A DNA stretch of 64,000 nucleotides from Kiritimatiellales bacterium (GCA_041656295.1 JBBADV010000007.1:70935-134934); one strand, 5' to 3'. Shown: positions 8,130 through 16,579, numbered from the stretch's first letter. The notes: a model not told the origin generated them from the letters alone. Made by a program: numbers and translations.

Positions 8130-10234
8130 TGTGCTGCTCCTGAAACGATCATACGCGCATCCAAAGCGTTTAGTCCTTTGGCATGCACCTTTATTGGATT
8201 GAGGTCGATTTCCTGGATTTGCCGATTCTCAATCAACAGCTGCGAAACACTCAGTAACGCGTGTTTAATCGCTCCAAGGTCAACTGCAACCCCGCCCCGC
8301 GCCCCGGCCAGCACCGGAAATCCTTTAATCTCCCGAATCATCTCTTCCGCGTCAGCCTCACTCAGCGGACATACTCTGAAAGCAACATCCTTCAATATCT
8401 CAACGAAAATACCACCGAGCCCGAACATAACGACTGGTCCGAAAATCTGGTCGTTAACACCGCCGATGATCACTTCGGTTCCCGGATATGTATCCATCTT
8501 ACTCACCAGAATTCCTGAGATATTCGCATCACATTTGCACTGTCTGGCATTGGCTTCAATCTCAGCAAACGCCAGCTCCACCGCCTCCTCGTCATTTAGA
8601 TTTAACTTTACACACCCGACATCTGATTTATGCAGAATATCCTGGGAAACAATTTTCAATGCTACGGGAAAACCAATTGTGTGTGCCAGCTCTACAGCCT
8701 CTTTGTCGTTACGGGCAAGCCCCTCAGCAGGAAAAGAAATATTATATTTTCGAAGCAATTGTTTCGCTTCCGTCGCAAGCAATGGTCGTGCAACAGCATC
8801 CCTATCCGGATCAAAAAGCGGCAGAGCGCTTTCGAAACGACTCCGCTTTATGGTGGCGGTCTGGATGTTGTGAAATCTTGCCAATGCCGCCATCGCCTTT
8901 ACAGCATCATGATGGTCAAAAAACAAAGGAATACCTTGCTCTTTTAACATATCAACAAAGATACTTTGCTTATATCCCGAATAGGAATAGATCAATACCG
9001 GTTTCTTTGCGTCAGCCAATAATACGAGCATACGCTCGACGCATTCCTTTTCTTTATTGTAATCCCGAGGATTAATATGAAAATTCCCGCCAAAACCGCC
9101 GACCAGAATGACGCCGTCAATTCCATCATCTGCCAATGCGGCGCCTGTGGCCTCGACAAAATTTTCCCAGCCCGCCAGATCAACTGGATTCGATACCGAT
9201 CCATTCGGTGGAATAATTGGCTTTAGATATTCTTGAGTGCCAATCGACAGCTCAGGAACCTCAAGTCCGTTGCAAATACAGGCATCACTTGTCCAGGCAC
9301 AATCTCCTCCGCCTTCTGAAATAATGCAGACCCGATTCCCTTTCATAGGCTTTCGTTGATTGAATGCCAGCAGAGCGGACGTCAACCCAGAGAAGGTTTC
9401 CATCATAATAGCTCCGCATTGCCGAAGGGCAGCCTGATAGATAGAATCATTACCGGCAATGGCCGCCGTGTGACTGGATGCAACTTTAGCACCCTTTTCC
9501 GTGCGACCGCTTTTTACAACGAGAACCGGCTTAACGCGAACGGTTTCTCTCACCTCTTCCATAAAGCGTCGTCCATCCTTCAATCCCTCGATATGAATAG
9601 CAATCGCCCTCGTGTCCGGATCGTTTCGAAAATATCGGATCAGATCATAAGCCTGGACATCCGCCTGATTTCCCAAACCAACCACATACCGGAACCCCAG
9701 TCCACGCTGAGACCCTGGGAAAGTTAGCGATTGTGTTAAGTTACCACTCTGCGAAATCAAGGCAGTGTGACCTGCCTTAATAAAACCGGACATAATAGCA
9801 TCAAGACTGACTGAAGCGCTATAGTATCCAAGTGTGTTCGGGCCGATCATTCGGATGCCGTGAACATTCGCCTTCCTGACAAGTTCATCCTGGCGTTTTC
9901 GACCATCAGCGCCTTGTTCAGCAAAGCCGGCGGTAATCATAACAATTCCCTTCACCCCTTTGCTAATGCAATCGTCAACCGCCTGATCTGCGTATTTTTT
10001 GGAAACCATGATCATGGCGGCATCCACTTCACCGGGCACATCCAAAATACTGGGATAACATTTTAATCCCAAAATAGTTTCTGCATTCGGGTTTATTAAA
10101 TATAAATTACCGGTATATCCACACTTTTGCGCAATCTCAACAAAAGGATACCCGAAACTGTCAGGATTTCGGGATATTCCGACAATCGCCAACGACCGCG
10201 GATTCAGCAGATAATGTAAATTCACATCCTCCAT
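8126..10234 (-). CDS. ADP-forming acetyl/acyl-CoA synthetase, fused alpha-beta type
   Basis: 702 residues with both halves of the enzyme in one chain. The N-terminal CoA-binding Rossmann domain (LAIVGISRNPDSFG) is followed by two succinyl-CoA-synthetase-like domains containing the phosphohistidine loop SSHTAAIAG, and the C-terminal ATP-grasp domain (ALKIVSQDILHKSDVG to EIDLNPI). Such enzymes interconvert acyl-CoA + ADP + Pi with acid + ATP + CoA, so the enzyme can activate an organic acid or harvest ATP from an acyl-CoA. It sits 14 nt after the DUF35 gene and overlaps the dehydrogenase by 4 nt. Next to a thiolase-like protein it may conserve energy from the acyl-CoA released. The direction in vivo is inference. 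Confidence 0.9.
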   Translation of the reverse strand: MEDVNLHYLLNPRSLAIVGISRNPDSFGYPFVEIAQKCGYTGNLYLINPNAETILGLKCYPSILDVPGEVDAAMIMVSKKYADQAVDDCISKGVKGIVMITAGFAEQGADGRKRQDELVRKANVHGIRMIGPNTLGYYSASVSLDAIMSGFIKAGHTALISQSGNLTQSLTFPGSQRGLGFRYVVGLGNQADVQAYDLIRYFRNDPDTRAIAIHIEGLKDGRRFMEEVRETVRVKPVLVVKSGRTEKGAKVASSHTAAIAGNDSIYQAALRQCGAIMMETFSGLTSALLAFNQRKPMKGNRVCIISEGGGDCAWTSDACICNGLEVPELSIGTQEYLKPIIPPNGSVSNPVDLAGWENFVEATGAALADDGIDGVILVGGFGGNFHINPRDYNKEKECVERMLVLLADAKKPVLIYSYSGYKQSIFVDMLKEQGIPLFFDHHDAVKAMAALARFHNIQTATIKRSRFESALPLFDPDRDAVARPLLATEAKQLLRKYNISFPAEGLARNDKEAVELAHTIGFPVALKIVSQDILHKSDVGCVKLNLNDEEAVELAFAEIEANARQCKCDANISGILVSKMDTYPGTEVIIGGVNDQIFGPVVMFGLGGIFVEILKDVAFRVCPLSEADAEEMIREIKGFPVLAGARGGVAVDLGAIKHALLSVSQLLIENRQIQEIDLNPIKVHAKGLNALDARMIVSGAAQ

Positions 10235-10248
10235 GCCCCATCTCCTTT

Positions 10249-10683
10249 TTATGGGTTCCTATGAGCCCGAATTGGTTGAAACTGCGGGACACTTATTTCC
10301 CGGGTTCTATCTTCAAATATCACTTCAACCGCCATTCCAATGAAAATATCTTCCAGAGCGACATTGACGATATTCGCAATCATGCGTACGCCTTCCTCAA
10401 GCTCAACAATTCCGTAAACATAAGGAACTTCGTCCTCGAAACCTTCATGCAATGCTTTATGGACAATCGTGTAGCTATATACTACACCCAGCCCCTTTGC
10501 CTTGATCCAGTAAAAATCTTCCGCCATACAATGCGGACAAAGCAGTCGCGGAAAATAAATTTTTGCACCACATGCCCTGCAGGTTTGAATCACCAATTCG
10601 TGACGTTTGGCTGCCGCCCGGAATTCGCCGGTTTCAGGTAAAATTTCCGGAAGAGGTTTTCGGTTAATGGTCTCGGTATTCAT
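10249..10683 (-). CDS. DUF35 zinc-ribbon / OB-fold CoA-binding protein
   Basis: 144 residues from the ATG at 10683. An ATG at 10722 is in the same frame but lies inside the preceding gene, so I reject it. The N-terminal rubredoxin-like zinc ribbon has Cys35, Cys38, Cys49 and Cys52 (CRACG and CPHC), followed by an OB fold (GLGVVYSYTIVHK, then ANIVN and MAVEVIF). DUF35 proteins act as obligate partners of thiolase-like enzymes, presenting acyl-CoA: for example with HMG-CoA synthase/acetoacetyl-CoA thiolase in archaea and with the Ltp2 retro-aldolase in steroid side-chain breakdown. The gene follows the thiolase-like gene by 19 nt, exactly as in those systems. Confidence 0.88.
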   Translation of the reverse strand: MNTETINRKPLPEILPETGEFRAAAKRHELVIQTCRACGAKIYFPRLLCPHCMAEDFYWIKAKGLGVVYSYTIVHKALHEGFEDEVPYVYGIVELEEGVRMIANIVNVALEDIFIGMAVEVIFEDRTREISVPQFQPIRAHRNP

Positions 10684-10702
10684 TATTATAACCTTTAATT
10701 GG

Positions 10703-11887
10703 TCAGGGAATCTCATTGCCAAAAATCAGCGTGCACTCATTGGCCATAGAACCGCCATTGCCATTAGACAACCCAAACTGAGCGTTTTTTATCTGCAGAT
10801 CGCCGGCACGTCCCATTAATTGACGTGCCGCTTCAATTGTGGGCATAAAGTGGCAGGCACCATAAGGCTGTCCGCGTCCTAACTGCCCACCGTCTGTATT
10901 GACAGGAAAAACCCCGTGATATGTCAAATCTGTGCTTTCAACATATTCAGCCCCCTCGCCCTTATTGCATAAACCAATATCTTCCAGAGCAATAAGCACT
11001 GTAACGGTATAGCAATCATACAATTGCGCGAAATCCATCTCCTGGATTGTCACACCAGACATGGCAAACGCCCGTTCAGCCGCAATTTTAATCGGTGACG
11101 TGGTCAAGGACGGCTCGCGCCCGTAGGCTGGCGTCCACATGCCGCGGTCGAAACTCTGTCCGCCGCCCAGCAGATACACCGGACGCTGTTTCGCGTCCTT
11201 CGCCCGCTCTGATGATGTCAGAATTAATGCGCCGGCCCCGGTACAAGGCATCACAATCTCAAACATCCGCAGGGGATCACAAATCATCCGAGAGCCAAGC
11301 ACCTCCTCAACAGTAAGCGGCGTCTTTAAGAGTGCATTCTCAAAGCGTGATGAGTGATAGCGGGCATTAACCGTAATTTGGGCAAAAGCCTCGTCGCGGG
11401 CGCTGAATTCATATTTATAGCGTTGCTTTATCAACGCGTAGGCAGAATTATCCAGCATGGGGCCATAAGGAGTATCAAAATCGCGCTCAAAGGGCACTTC
11501 GTTCTCTCTACCGAAATTGCCGGCGGTAGAAGGGTCAAACACTGATCCGCCAACCAGCAACACTGTCTGACACAACCCGGTTGTAATTGCCGCCGCTGCA
11601 TAAAGCAGGCCGGTATTTCCGGAACCTCCACCAAAATACATACTGTCTAGAAAACTTAGACGCAACTGGAGATATTCCGCCATATCTTGCGACCAGGACG
11701 CTGATTGATCTATTGGTGATATCGCAATCAACCCATCGATTTCATCTTTAGAAATACCGGCATCCTCTATTGCCAGTTTAGCGGCAAGACATTGTTCAGT
11801 ATAATTTGACCGGGTCCCGTTATCCTTAGATTTGACAAACTCTGTTTCTCCATACCCGATAACCGCTGTTTTCCCTCGAAGATTCAT
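10703..11887 (-). CDS. Thiolase-like protein (SCP-x/Ltp2 type), probable partner of the DUF35 protein
   Basis: 394 residues with the thiolase fold signature: early TAVIGYGETEF, AIEDAGISKDEIDGLI, then FGGGSGNTGLLYAAA where ordinary thiolases carry the nucleophilic cysteine. No cysteine is present at that place. The late motifs read LYDCYTVTVLIALED, NTDGGQLGRGQPYGA (usually a His in GHP, here Gln) and SNGNGGS. This pattern fits the SCP-x/Ltp2-like branch, some members of which perform retro-aldol cleavage of a beta-hydroxyacyl-CoA rather than thiolysis. It is 11 nt downstream of the GH4 gene and 19 nt upstream of the DUF35 gene. A plain acetyl-CoA acetyltransferase activity is doubtful. Confidence 0.85.
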   Translation of the reverse strand: MNLRGKTAVIGYGETEFVKSKDNGTRSNYTEQCLAAKLAIEDAGISKDEIDGLIAISPIDQSASWSQDMAEYLQLRLSFLDSMYFGGGSGNTGLLYAAAAITTGLCQTVLLVGGSVFDPSTAGNFGRENEVPFERDFDTPYGPMLDNSAYALIKQRYKYEFSARDEAFAQITVNARYHSSRFENALLKTPLTVEEVLGSRMICDPLRMFEIVMPCTGAGALILTSSERAKDAKQRPVYLLGGGQSFDRGMWTPAYGREPSLTTSPIKIAAERAFAMSGVTIQEMDFAQLYDCYTVTVLIALEDIGLCNKGEGAEYVESTDLTYHGVFPVNTDGGQLGRGQPYGACHFMPTIEAARQLMGRAGDLQIKNAQFGLSNGNGGSMANECTLIFGNEIP

Positions 11888-11898
11888 GAGAGTTCTTG

Positions 11899-13257
11899 TT
11901 AATTAAATTGAGGAAGATATGCCCGGTGTGCGTCGATTAACCTAGCAGCCAAGCTGTCCACGCAGTTTTTGCGATAAAGCATCGGAGAGGTAAATAAAGC
12001 CTGTTTCACTTTATTAAAACTTCCAGAAACTGCCGCTTCAACAGAGAGTTCTATTTCCATTACAATAGACATCATTATCCCTAGAAGAGCGGCAGGAATC
12101 TCTCCGCTCTGCAAGGGATGAACGCCCAAAGAATCAACCATTGCCCATGTTTCAACTGAAACACCTGCCGGGAGATTACTTACCTGTCCGGTATTTGGCA
12201 GTGTAGCCATTACCCTGGAAATCTTACCGGTATGCAATGATTCGACTACTGCGGAATATTCTTCAGCAGAAAGGCTCCTCTCCGGCCACGGCGAATGGCC
12301 TTCCAGACGATCTATCACCTTCTTCAAATTATATTCACGGAATCCAATACGTTGAGGAATAACCCCTTTTCGATGAATTGCATAGTGCCGCATAACTTCC
12401 GGTTCATTTAGAAAAAACGGGAAATTTTCAGCAACGTGAGATACGCCGCCCACAGGAAATGCTCCAAAAAGTTCGTACAGGTTAAATGAAAGCAGGCGAC
12501 TGACAATCTTGGATCCGATCATCTCTTCAATATCATCGTCAGTCGTATTGCTGGCAATAAACCGGTTTTTATTCAGGGCCTCAAACTCCAGATAGGCTTC
12601 AACGGTCATCTTCTCAGGATTAATAGCCTGTCCTTTAACTGAAATGCCTGTAAGCCAGGTTGCGTGATTAAGTCCGACACAAGTCGCTTGAATATCTTCA
12701 ACAGATACATCGAAAAATGTTGCTAAAAAAGCCATCGTCGATGCATAGTTATGACAAAGTCCGACTGTTTTAATTGATGTGTATGCGGTTACCGCCCTTG
12801 TGAGCTGATTAAGAGGATTCGTGACATGCACCATCCACGCGTTCGGACATCGTTTTTCCATCTCCCGTGCAATTTCGAGAAAAACCGGAACATTTCGTAA
12901 CGTACGGGCAATGCCGCCCGGACCGGTTGTATCACCCACTGTATGATAAATTCCAAAAGACTCCGGGATTTCGTAATCCAGTTGCATCGCTTCGAGTCCG
13001 CCGGTAGAGATGGATAAACAAACTGTATCTGCCCCGTCAAGGGCCTCAGCCAAAGCACCTGATTTTACCCTCCATCCGGTCTCAAAAAGTTCTGCTAACT
13101 TACTGCAATAACGCACCATTAATGCTAACGCATCAGGGTCTGTATCTACCAGAACAAGTTCACTTCCCGTTAGTCCTTCACGTAAAAAAAGGTCCTGAGC
13201 TAATTTCGGCGTCCAGTTAACACTTCCTCCGCCAATTATTACTGTCTTTATACTCAT
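11899..13257 (-). CDS. Glycoside hydrolase family 4 (NAD- and Mn-dependent)
   Basis: 452 residues. The N-terminal NAD-binding motif is VIIGGGSVNWTP (residues 7-17), followed by the family 4 hallmarks GIYHTVGDTTGPGGI, VTNPLN (residues 145-150), and the metal ligands Cys168 (GLCHNY) and His198 (GLNHATW). GH4 enzymes cleave alpha- or beta-glycosides, often phosphorylated, through transient oxidation at C3 of the sugar. The residues that separate galactosidase, glucosidase and glucuronidase subgroups cannot be judged here. It is cytoplasmic, so its substrate must be imported. The start codon overlaps the stop of the PEP-CTERM gene by 4 nt. It is probably the enzyme that releases the sugar in this locus. 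Confidence 0.92.
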   Translation of the reverse strand: MSIKTVIIGGGSVNWTPKLAQDLFLREGLTGSELVLVDTDPDALALMVRYCSKLAELFETGWRVKSGALAEALDGADTVCLSISTGGLEAMQLDYEIPESFGIYHTVGDTTGPGGIARTLRNVPVFLEIAREMEKRCPNAWMVHVTNPLNQLTRAVTAYTSIKTVGLCHNYASTMAFLATFFDVSVEDIQATCVGLNHATWLTGISVKGQAINPEKMTVEAYLEFEALNKNRFIASNTTDDDIEEMIGSKIVSRLLSFNLYELFGAFPVGGVSHVAENFPFFLNEPEVMRHYAIHRKGVIPQRIGFREYNLKKVIDRLEGHSPWPERSLSAEEYSAVVESLHTGKISRVMATLPNTGQVSNLPAGVSVETWAMVDSLGVHPLQSGEIPAALLGIMMSIVMEIELSVEAAVSGSFNKVKQALFTSPMLYRKNCVDSLAARLIDAHRAYLPQFN

Positions 13258-14300
13258 TTCGTTTGATTTCTGATAAAAAACAGTATTACGCCGGAAATTC
13301 CGGAAATTAAGAACAATGATACAGCGGATGGTTCAGGAATCACTGTTAAGCCAAAGGTTTTCCCATCTGTTCCTCCCGCATAATCAACCCTGAATTCATA
13401 ACCGTCCAAGGAAAACATGTGGCCATCATTGTATCCGGAAAATTCTCCTGTCCAAACTCCCCCGTCATAATTGATCAGAGAAATAAAATCATTTTCTTGA
13501 AACGTGCTGTTCGGATCTAATTCAAAATTTAACATCGAAGAAGCATCCACAAGAACGCTTGAACTTATGGTTACCAAAGGATCCGGTTGTGTATCAGTTA
13601 ACACAAAGCCTAATGTTGTTCCACTCCCTAAGGATAAGCTGCGTGCATTGATTGTTGCATCATCCAGAATCAACATACTCCCCATGCCGTTTACACTTAA
13701 ATCAGAAGTCGTTCCCAGATTAAGAATAGCACCATCAGATATATGTAATATTCCTTTACTGTTTCCATCATTTCTTCCTACTGATGTGTTTCGAGCCGCA
13801 ACTGTAAGATTTGAGCCGGCGATCTCTACGGTCATTATAGAGCCCGACACAGCGCCAATATTGAATGCCTGCATATTCCAAGCAGATGCGCCGTCGTTTC
13901 CATTTACAATTTTAAGACGGGATCCGTTAACTTGCGACCCAACGTTATTTTGTAAAGCAAGCTGTCCTGTTGTAAAAAAATCATAGCCATTCAAATCAAA
14001 AACTAAATTTACATCGCCATATTCCATATAAAAAATGTTAACCGTAACACTTTTTTCAAGCTGTATTCCTAATGTTTTATTATTCAACCCACCGGCAACT
14101 GAACCCCTGAAGCGCAGGTTATCACTTGCTCCAGGAATCCCAGAAGGGTTCCAATAATCCGTACTTGAAAAAACATTGGTGTAGGTTATTGAATGATAGG
14201 ATCCTCCCTGCCATTCATATGTTGCCCCGTGAACTGAATAATATGAAAGAAGTAATCCGAATATCGCCAATTTATTAATTATATTTATTATCCTTGTCAT
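13254..14300 (-). CDS. PEP-CTERM surface protein, first gene of the catabolic run
   Basis: 348 residues from the ATG at 14300, which has AAGGAG 6 nt upstream and opens a signal peptide. The frame extends further upstream, but those residues have no signal peptide or homology. The mature part is a low-complexity beta-rich chain with many Gly/Asn/Ser/Thr. The C-terminus has the exosortase tripartite tail: PEP (IPEPS), a helix of about 20 hydrophobic residues, and a short basic end (RNQTK). Exosortase is expected to remove the tail and deliver the protein to the surface or matrix. Its closest relative in the window is the tail-less protein at 5078-6067. Being first behind the LacI-side promoter, it is made together with the GH4 enzyme. 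Confidence 0.82.
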   Translation of the reverse strand: MTRIINIINKLAIFGLLLSYYSVHGATYEWQGGSYHSITYTNVFSSTDYWNPSGIPGASDNLRFRGSVAGGLNNKTLGIQLEKSVTVNIFYMEYGDVNLVFDLNGYDFFTTGQLALQNNVGSQVNGSRLKIVNGNDGASAWNMQAFNIGAVSGSIMTVEIAGSNLTVAARNTSVGRNDGNSKGILHISDGAILNLGTTSDLSVNGMGSMLILDDATINARSLSLGSGTTLGFVLTDTQPDPLVTISSSVLVDASSMLNFELDPNSTFQENDFISLINYDGGVWTGEFSGYNDGHMFSLDGYEFRVDYAGGTDGKTFGLTVIPEPSAVSLFLISGISGVILFFIRNQTK

Positions 14301-14420
14301 TTTTATCTCCTTTTTACTGTTCCTGCCAGACGGTCTCTTTCTCCATTTCTTGTCTCTTCCTCTGCTCAACTTGTTCCCGTTAAGCCTTCTGCTATTCTCT
14401 GTGCGATTAAAAAACAATCC

Positions 14421-14438
14421 AGCTTTACATGGTAAGCT
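14421..14438. promoter_or_regulatory. Imperfect palindrome, candidate LacI-type operator
   Basis: AGCTTTACATGGTAAGCT reads almost the same on the other strand (AGCTTACCATGTAAAGCT). It lies in the 273-nt divergent spacer between the LacI-type regulator and the catabolic genes, just downstream of a -35-like box on the minus strand. Size and dyad symmetry suit a LacI-family operator. No binding evidence. A second, shorter dyad (CGGAT with ATCCG) is at 14498-14513. Confidence 0.4.
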
Positions 14439-14461
14439 ATAGATTTTTTCGACTTTGTCAA
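14436..14461 (-). promoter_or_regulatory. Candidate promoter for the catabolic run
   Basis: On the minus strand TTGACA (14461-14456) is followed 14 nt later by TATAGC (14441-14436). The -35 box is perfect but the spacing is shorter than the usual 16-18 nt, as in some regulated promoters. The dyad at 14421-14438 would cover the -10 region and start point, where a repressor would block initiation. The rest of the spacer 14301-14573 shows nothing else I can name. Confidence 0.35.
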
Positions 14462-14573
14462 CATGTAAAAAATATTTTTTCTCACGGCGTGACAAAACGG
14501 ATTTTTCTATCCGATTGACTGGAATCGCCAGCATGTTAACTTGACTAAAAAAACTGCAGATAAAGTGCACAAG

Positions 14574-15599
14574 ATGAAAAAGCGAGTTACAACCCGGAAA
14601 ATCGGATTGAAGGCGGGAGTTTCCCATGCCACTGTTTCCTACGTTCTCAACGGAAAGGGAGCGGCTTATGCCATTCCTGAAAAAACCCAGATCCGCATAC
14701 GAAAGATTGCAGACCAAATGGGCTGGAAACCGAATCATATACTCTCGGCTCTATCGACTGGGAAAACAAAACTGATCGGTCTCTGGCAACTAACCCTCGG
14801 GCAGTCGTATCATGCATGGGTAATGCAAACCGTTGAACAGCTGTTGCGTGAAGATGGATATGCCATGTTGAGCAGCCCCGCCCGGAAAAAAAATTCTCCG
14901 GAAGATTTTGAACTCGATCTTTTCAACCGCTGGTCCGTAGATGGACTGATTGCTCTGGATGGATCACATTATCTGCATCATTTTCTAAAAAATCATCCAC
15001 ACTGGGATCTCCCGGTGGTAAATATGGGCTGGTTTCCTCTCAAAGATCATCCACTAGTAGATTCTGTTTATGTGGATGTACTCTCACCGGCGCGCGAAGC
15101 CCTTGAACAGTGGGTGGATGAAGGTCGAACACGGATCGCCATGCTTTCAGGACAGTACCCGGGGCTGGGTAAAATGGATGAACGTGAAAAAATGTACCGC
15201 GAATTCATTCGCCGACGGGGATTGAATGAAGAATTGATCGGGTTTCCCGCCGACACGCAACGGATTGGTGCGGAAAAAACGTTGTGCGAACACATTTCAC
15301 GATATGGATGCCCCGATGCGATTTTCTGCCGGAAAGATGAAGTTCTCATGGGTGCTTATAGGGCATTACGAAAACTCGGTTATTCAATCCCCTCCGACAC
15401 AGTCCTTCTAGGCATTGACGGCATTCAGGACACTCAATATCTCGATCAGCCCATATCCACCGTAGTTCAGCCGGTCGAGATCATGTGTCAGACTGCGTGG
15501 GATATGCTTAAGTCCCGTATCGCATTCCCGAGAAGCACGGCACGGCATACCACCTTGAGAGCCTCACTTGATTGGCGGGGAGGAGAAAAGCTATGCTGA
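14574..15599 (+). CDS. LacI-family transcriptional regulator
   Basis: 341 residues from the ATG at 14574; a TTG at 14541 in the same frame is a weaker alternative, and neither has a clear ribosome site. The N-terminal helix-turn-helix is TTRKIGLKAGVSHATVSYVLNG with the hinge helix ending near NHILSALSTGKT. The rest is a periplasmic-binding-protein-like effector domain (IGLWQLT, NRWSVDGLIALDG, PSDTVLLGIDG). Such proteins usually repress a neighbouring sugar locus until a sugar or sugar phosphate binds. Divergent placement from the 11-gene run, with a palindrome between, points to that run as its target. The IS remnant begins 34 nt after its stop. Confidence 0.9.
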   Translation: MKKRVTTRKIGLKAGVSHATVSYVLNGKGAAYAIPEKTQIRIRKIADQMGWKPNHILSALSTGKTKLIGLWQLTLGQSYHAWVMQTVEQLLREDGYAMLSSPARKKNSPEDFELDLFNRWSVDGLIALDGSHYLHHFLKNHPHWDLPVVNMGWFPLKDHPLVDSVYVDVLSPAREALEQWVDEGRTRIAMLSGQYPGLGKMDEREKMYREFIRRRGLNEELIGFPADTQRIGAEKTLCEHISRYGCPDAIFCRKDEVLMGAYRALRKLGYSIPSDTVLLGIDGIQDTQYLDQPISTVVQPVEIMCQTAWDMLKSRIAFPRSTARHTTLRASLDWRGGEKLC

Positions 15600-15633
15600 T
15601 AAAAAGCAAAAGCCTTATCTCAAGAAAAAATTA

Positions 15634-15660
15634 GGGGCTGGCATAGATGATTGGGTAAAA
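15634..15660 (+). repeat. Left terminal inverted repeat of the IS1595-type element
   Basis: GGGGCTGGCATAGATGATTG followed by an A-rich stretch. It matches the complement of the right end except for a few bases. Confidence 0.75.
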
Positions 15661-15682
15661 ACCATCTGATTTTCTGTTCAAA

Positions 15683-16362
15683 TTAGATCCATTTCTTCAA
15701 CGTCCGCAACTGAGTTTTTGTGCTGCCGTAATTGAAACGAAACTCACACTCTTTCAAAAACAGCAGAAATTTTTTGCGCGGAATTCCGTTATAGTTTTTC
15801 AACTGCCGTTTCGCCTGGTTCCAGAAATTTTCGATTCCGTTAATATGGTTCATCTGAGAAGCAAACTGCCGGCTGTGATTCATGCGGCAATGTTTAAATT
15901 CTAAAACATCCAGTGCGTTATAGCTATTGAATGTATCCGTATAAATGATGCTGTCCGGCCTGATTTTATTGCGTATGATTAGCATCAGCGTTTCTGTTTT
16001 CGCATCAGGAATCACCTGCGCATAAATCCGTCCATTTCTTTTTCATAAACCGAATACTGGAATTTTTCCGGCTGCACCCGTCCTCGTTTACCTTTACGCA
16101 CTCCACCGAAATAACTTTTATCGACTTCGATTTCGTCCTCAAGAAACGGAGACTTACCGGCCATATATTTTGCAAGGATTCGGTGCAGGTAATCATAGAA
16201 CCGGGCCGCAGAATTCCGGTGAATCCCAATCAGTTCCGCAGCCGTTTCAGCACTGGTTCCGGCAACGAAAAAAACGAGCCCCATTTTTATCTGCCGTTCT
16301 GTCAGCTTAGAGTTCTTTATTTTCAATGGTTTACGCATAAATGACGACACTTTTTCTGTCAA
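15683..16362 (-). pseudogene. IS1595-family transposase, frameshifted and with a stop
   Basis: The N-terminal part (from 16362) holds the zinc/HTH-like region and the first catalytic Asp (EIEVDKSYFGGVRKGKRGR). The frame then leaves the expected path at a run of three G (16077-16079, minus strand), where one extra G would restore the family sequence GAAGKIPVFGL. In the restored frame a TGA follows at 16045-16043. After it the chain resumes as KRNGRIYAQVIPDAK and continues with YTDTFNSYNALDV (second Asp) and HINGIENFWNQAKR to a normal end at 15683. Two independent lesions make it inactive. A programmed frameshift would not explain the TGA. Confidence 0.88.
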
Positions 16363-16379
16363 TCACTTATGCCAGTCCC
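16353..16379 (-). repeat. Right terminal inverted repeat of the IS1595-type element
   Basis: Read on the minus strand it starts GGGACTGGCATAAGTGATTG and continues with an A-rich stretch, mirroring the left end at 15634. Confidence 0.75.
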
Positions 16380-16433
16380 TATTTTTTTATTCAGATAACT
16401 TGTTTTTTATTTTTGCCGGCGTTTTTATTTTCT

Positions 16434-16451
16434 ACTGATTCATAAATCAGT
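16434..16451. repeat. Short perfect inverted repeat
   Basis: ACTGATT and AATCAGT are separated by CATA. It lies between the IS remnant and the metalloprotease gene. No T-run follows on either strand, so it is not an obvious terminator; it could be a protein-binding site. Confidence 0.5.
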
Positions 16452-16579
16452 GTCGATTAGAGAGGATTACAGCCGGATTGAATCTCAGGCAGGGAAGAAT
16501 AAATTTCGCATCGGCTATTTGGTATTAAGCCGGTTCGCCATAAATGTTGTATGAAACAAAATCCTTTGATTGGCGGTTT

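Larger units (their letters stand above)
15634..16379 (-). mobile_element. Decayed IS1595-family insertion sequence
   Basis: A 746-bp element bounded by imperfect terminal inverted repeats. The left end starts GGGGCTGGCATAGATGATTG (15634) and the right end, read on the minus strand from 16379, starts GGGACTGGCATAAGTGATTG. It contains a single, broken, minus-strand transposase reading frame. IS1595 elements normally make 8-bp target duplications, but the flanks (AAAAATTA on the left, TATTTTTT on the right) do not match, so the insertion is old or rearranged. It separates the LacI regulator from the metalloprotease gene. Confidence 0.85.

Noticed and set aside
14301..14738. Upstream extension of the PEP-CTERM protein to 494 residues
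   Set aside because: The extra residues have no signal peptide and overlap the regulator gene and promoter region. The ATG at 14300 has AAGGAG and opens a signal peptide.
15683..16362. Programmed frameshift transposase
   Set aside because: Restoring the frame still leaves an in-frame TGA, so a single frameshift would not give a full protein.
15626..16387. 8-bp target site duplication of the IS element
   Set aside because: The flanks AAAAATTA and TATTTTTT do not match.
16434..16451. Terminator at the palindrome between the IS element and the protease gene
   Set aside because: No T-run follows on either strand.
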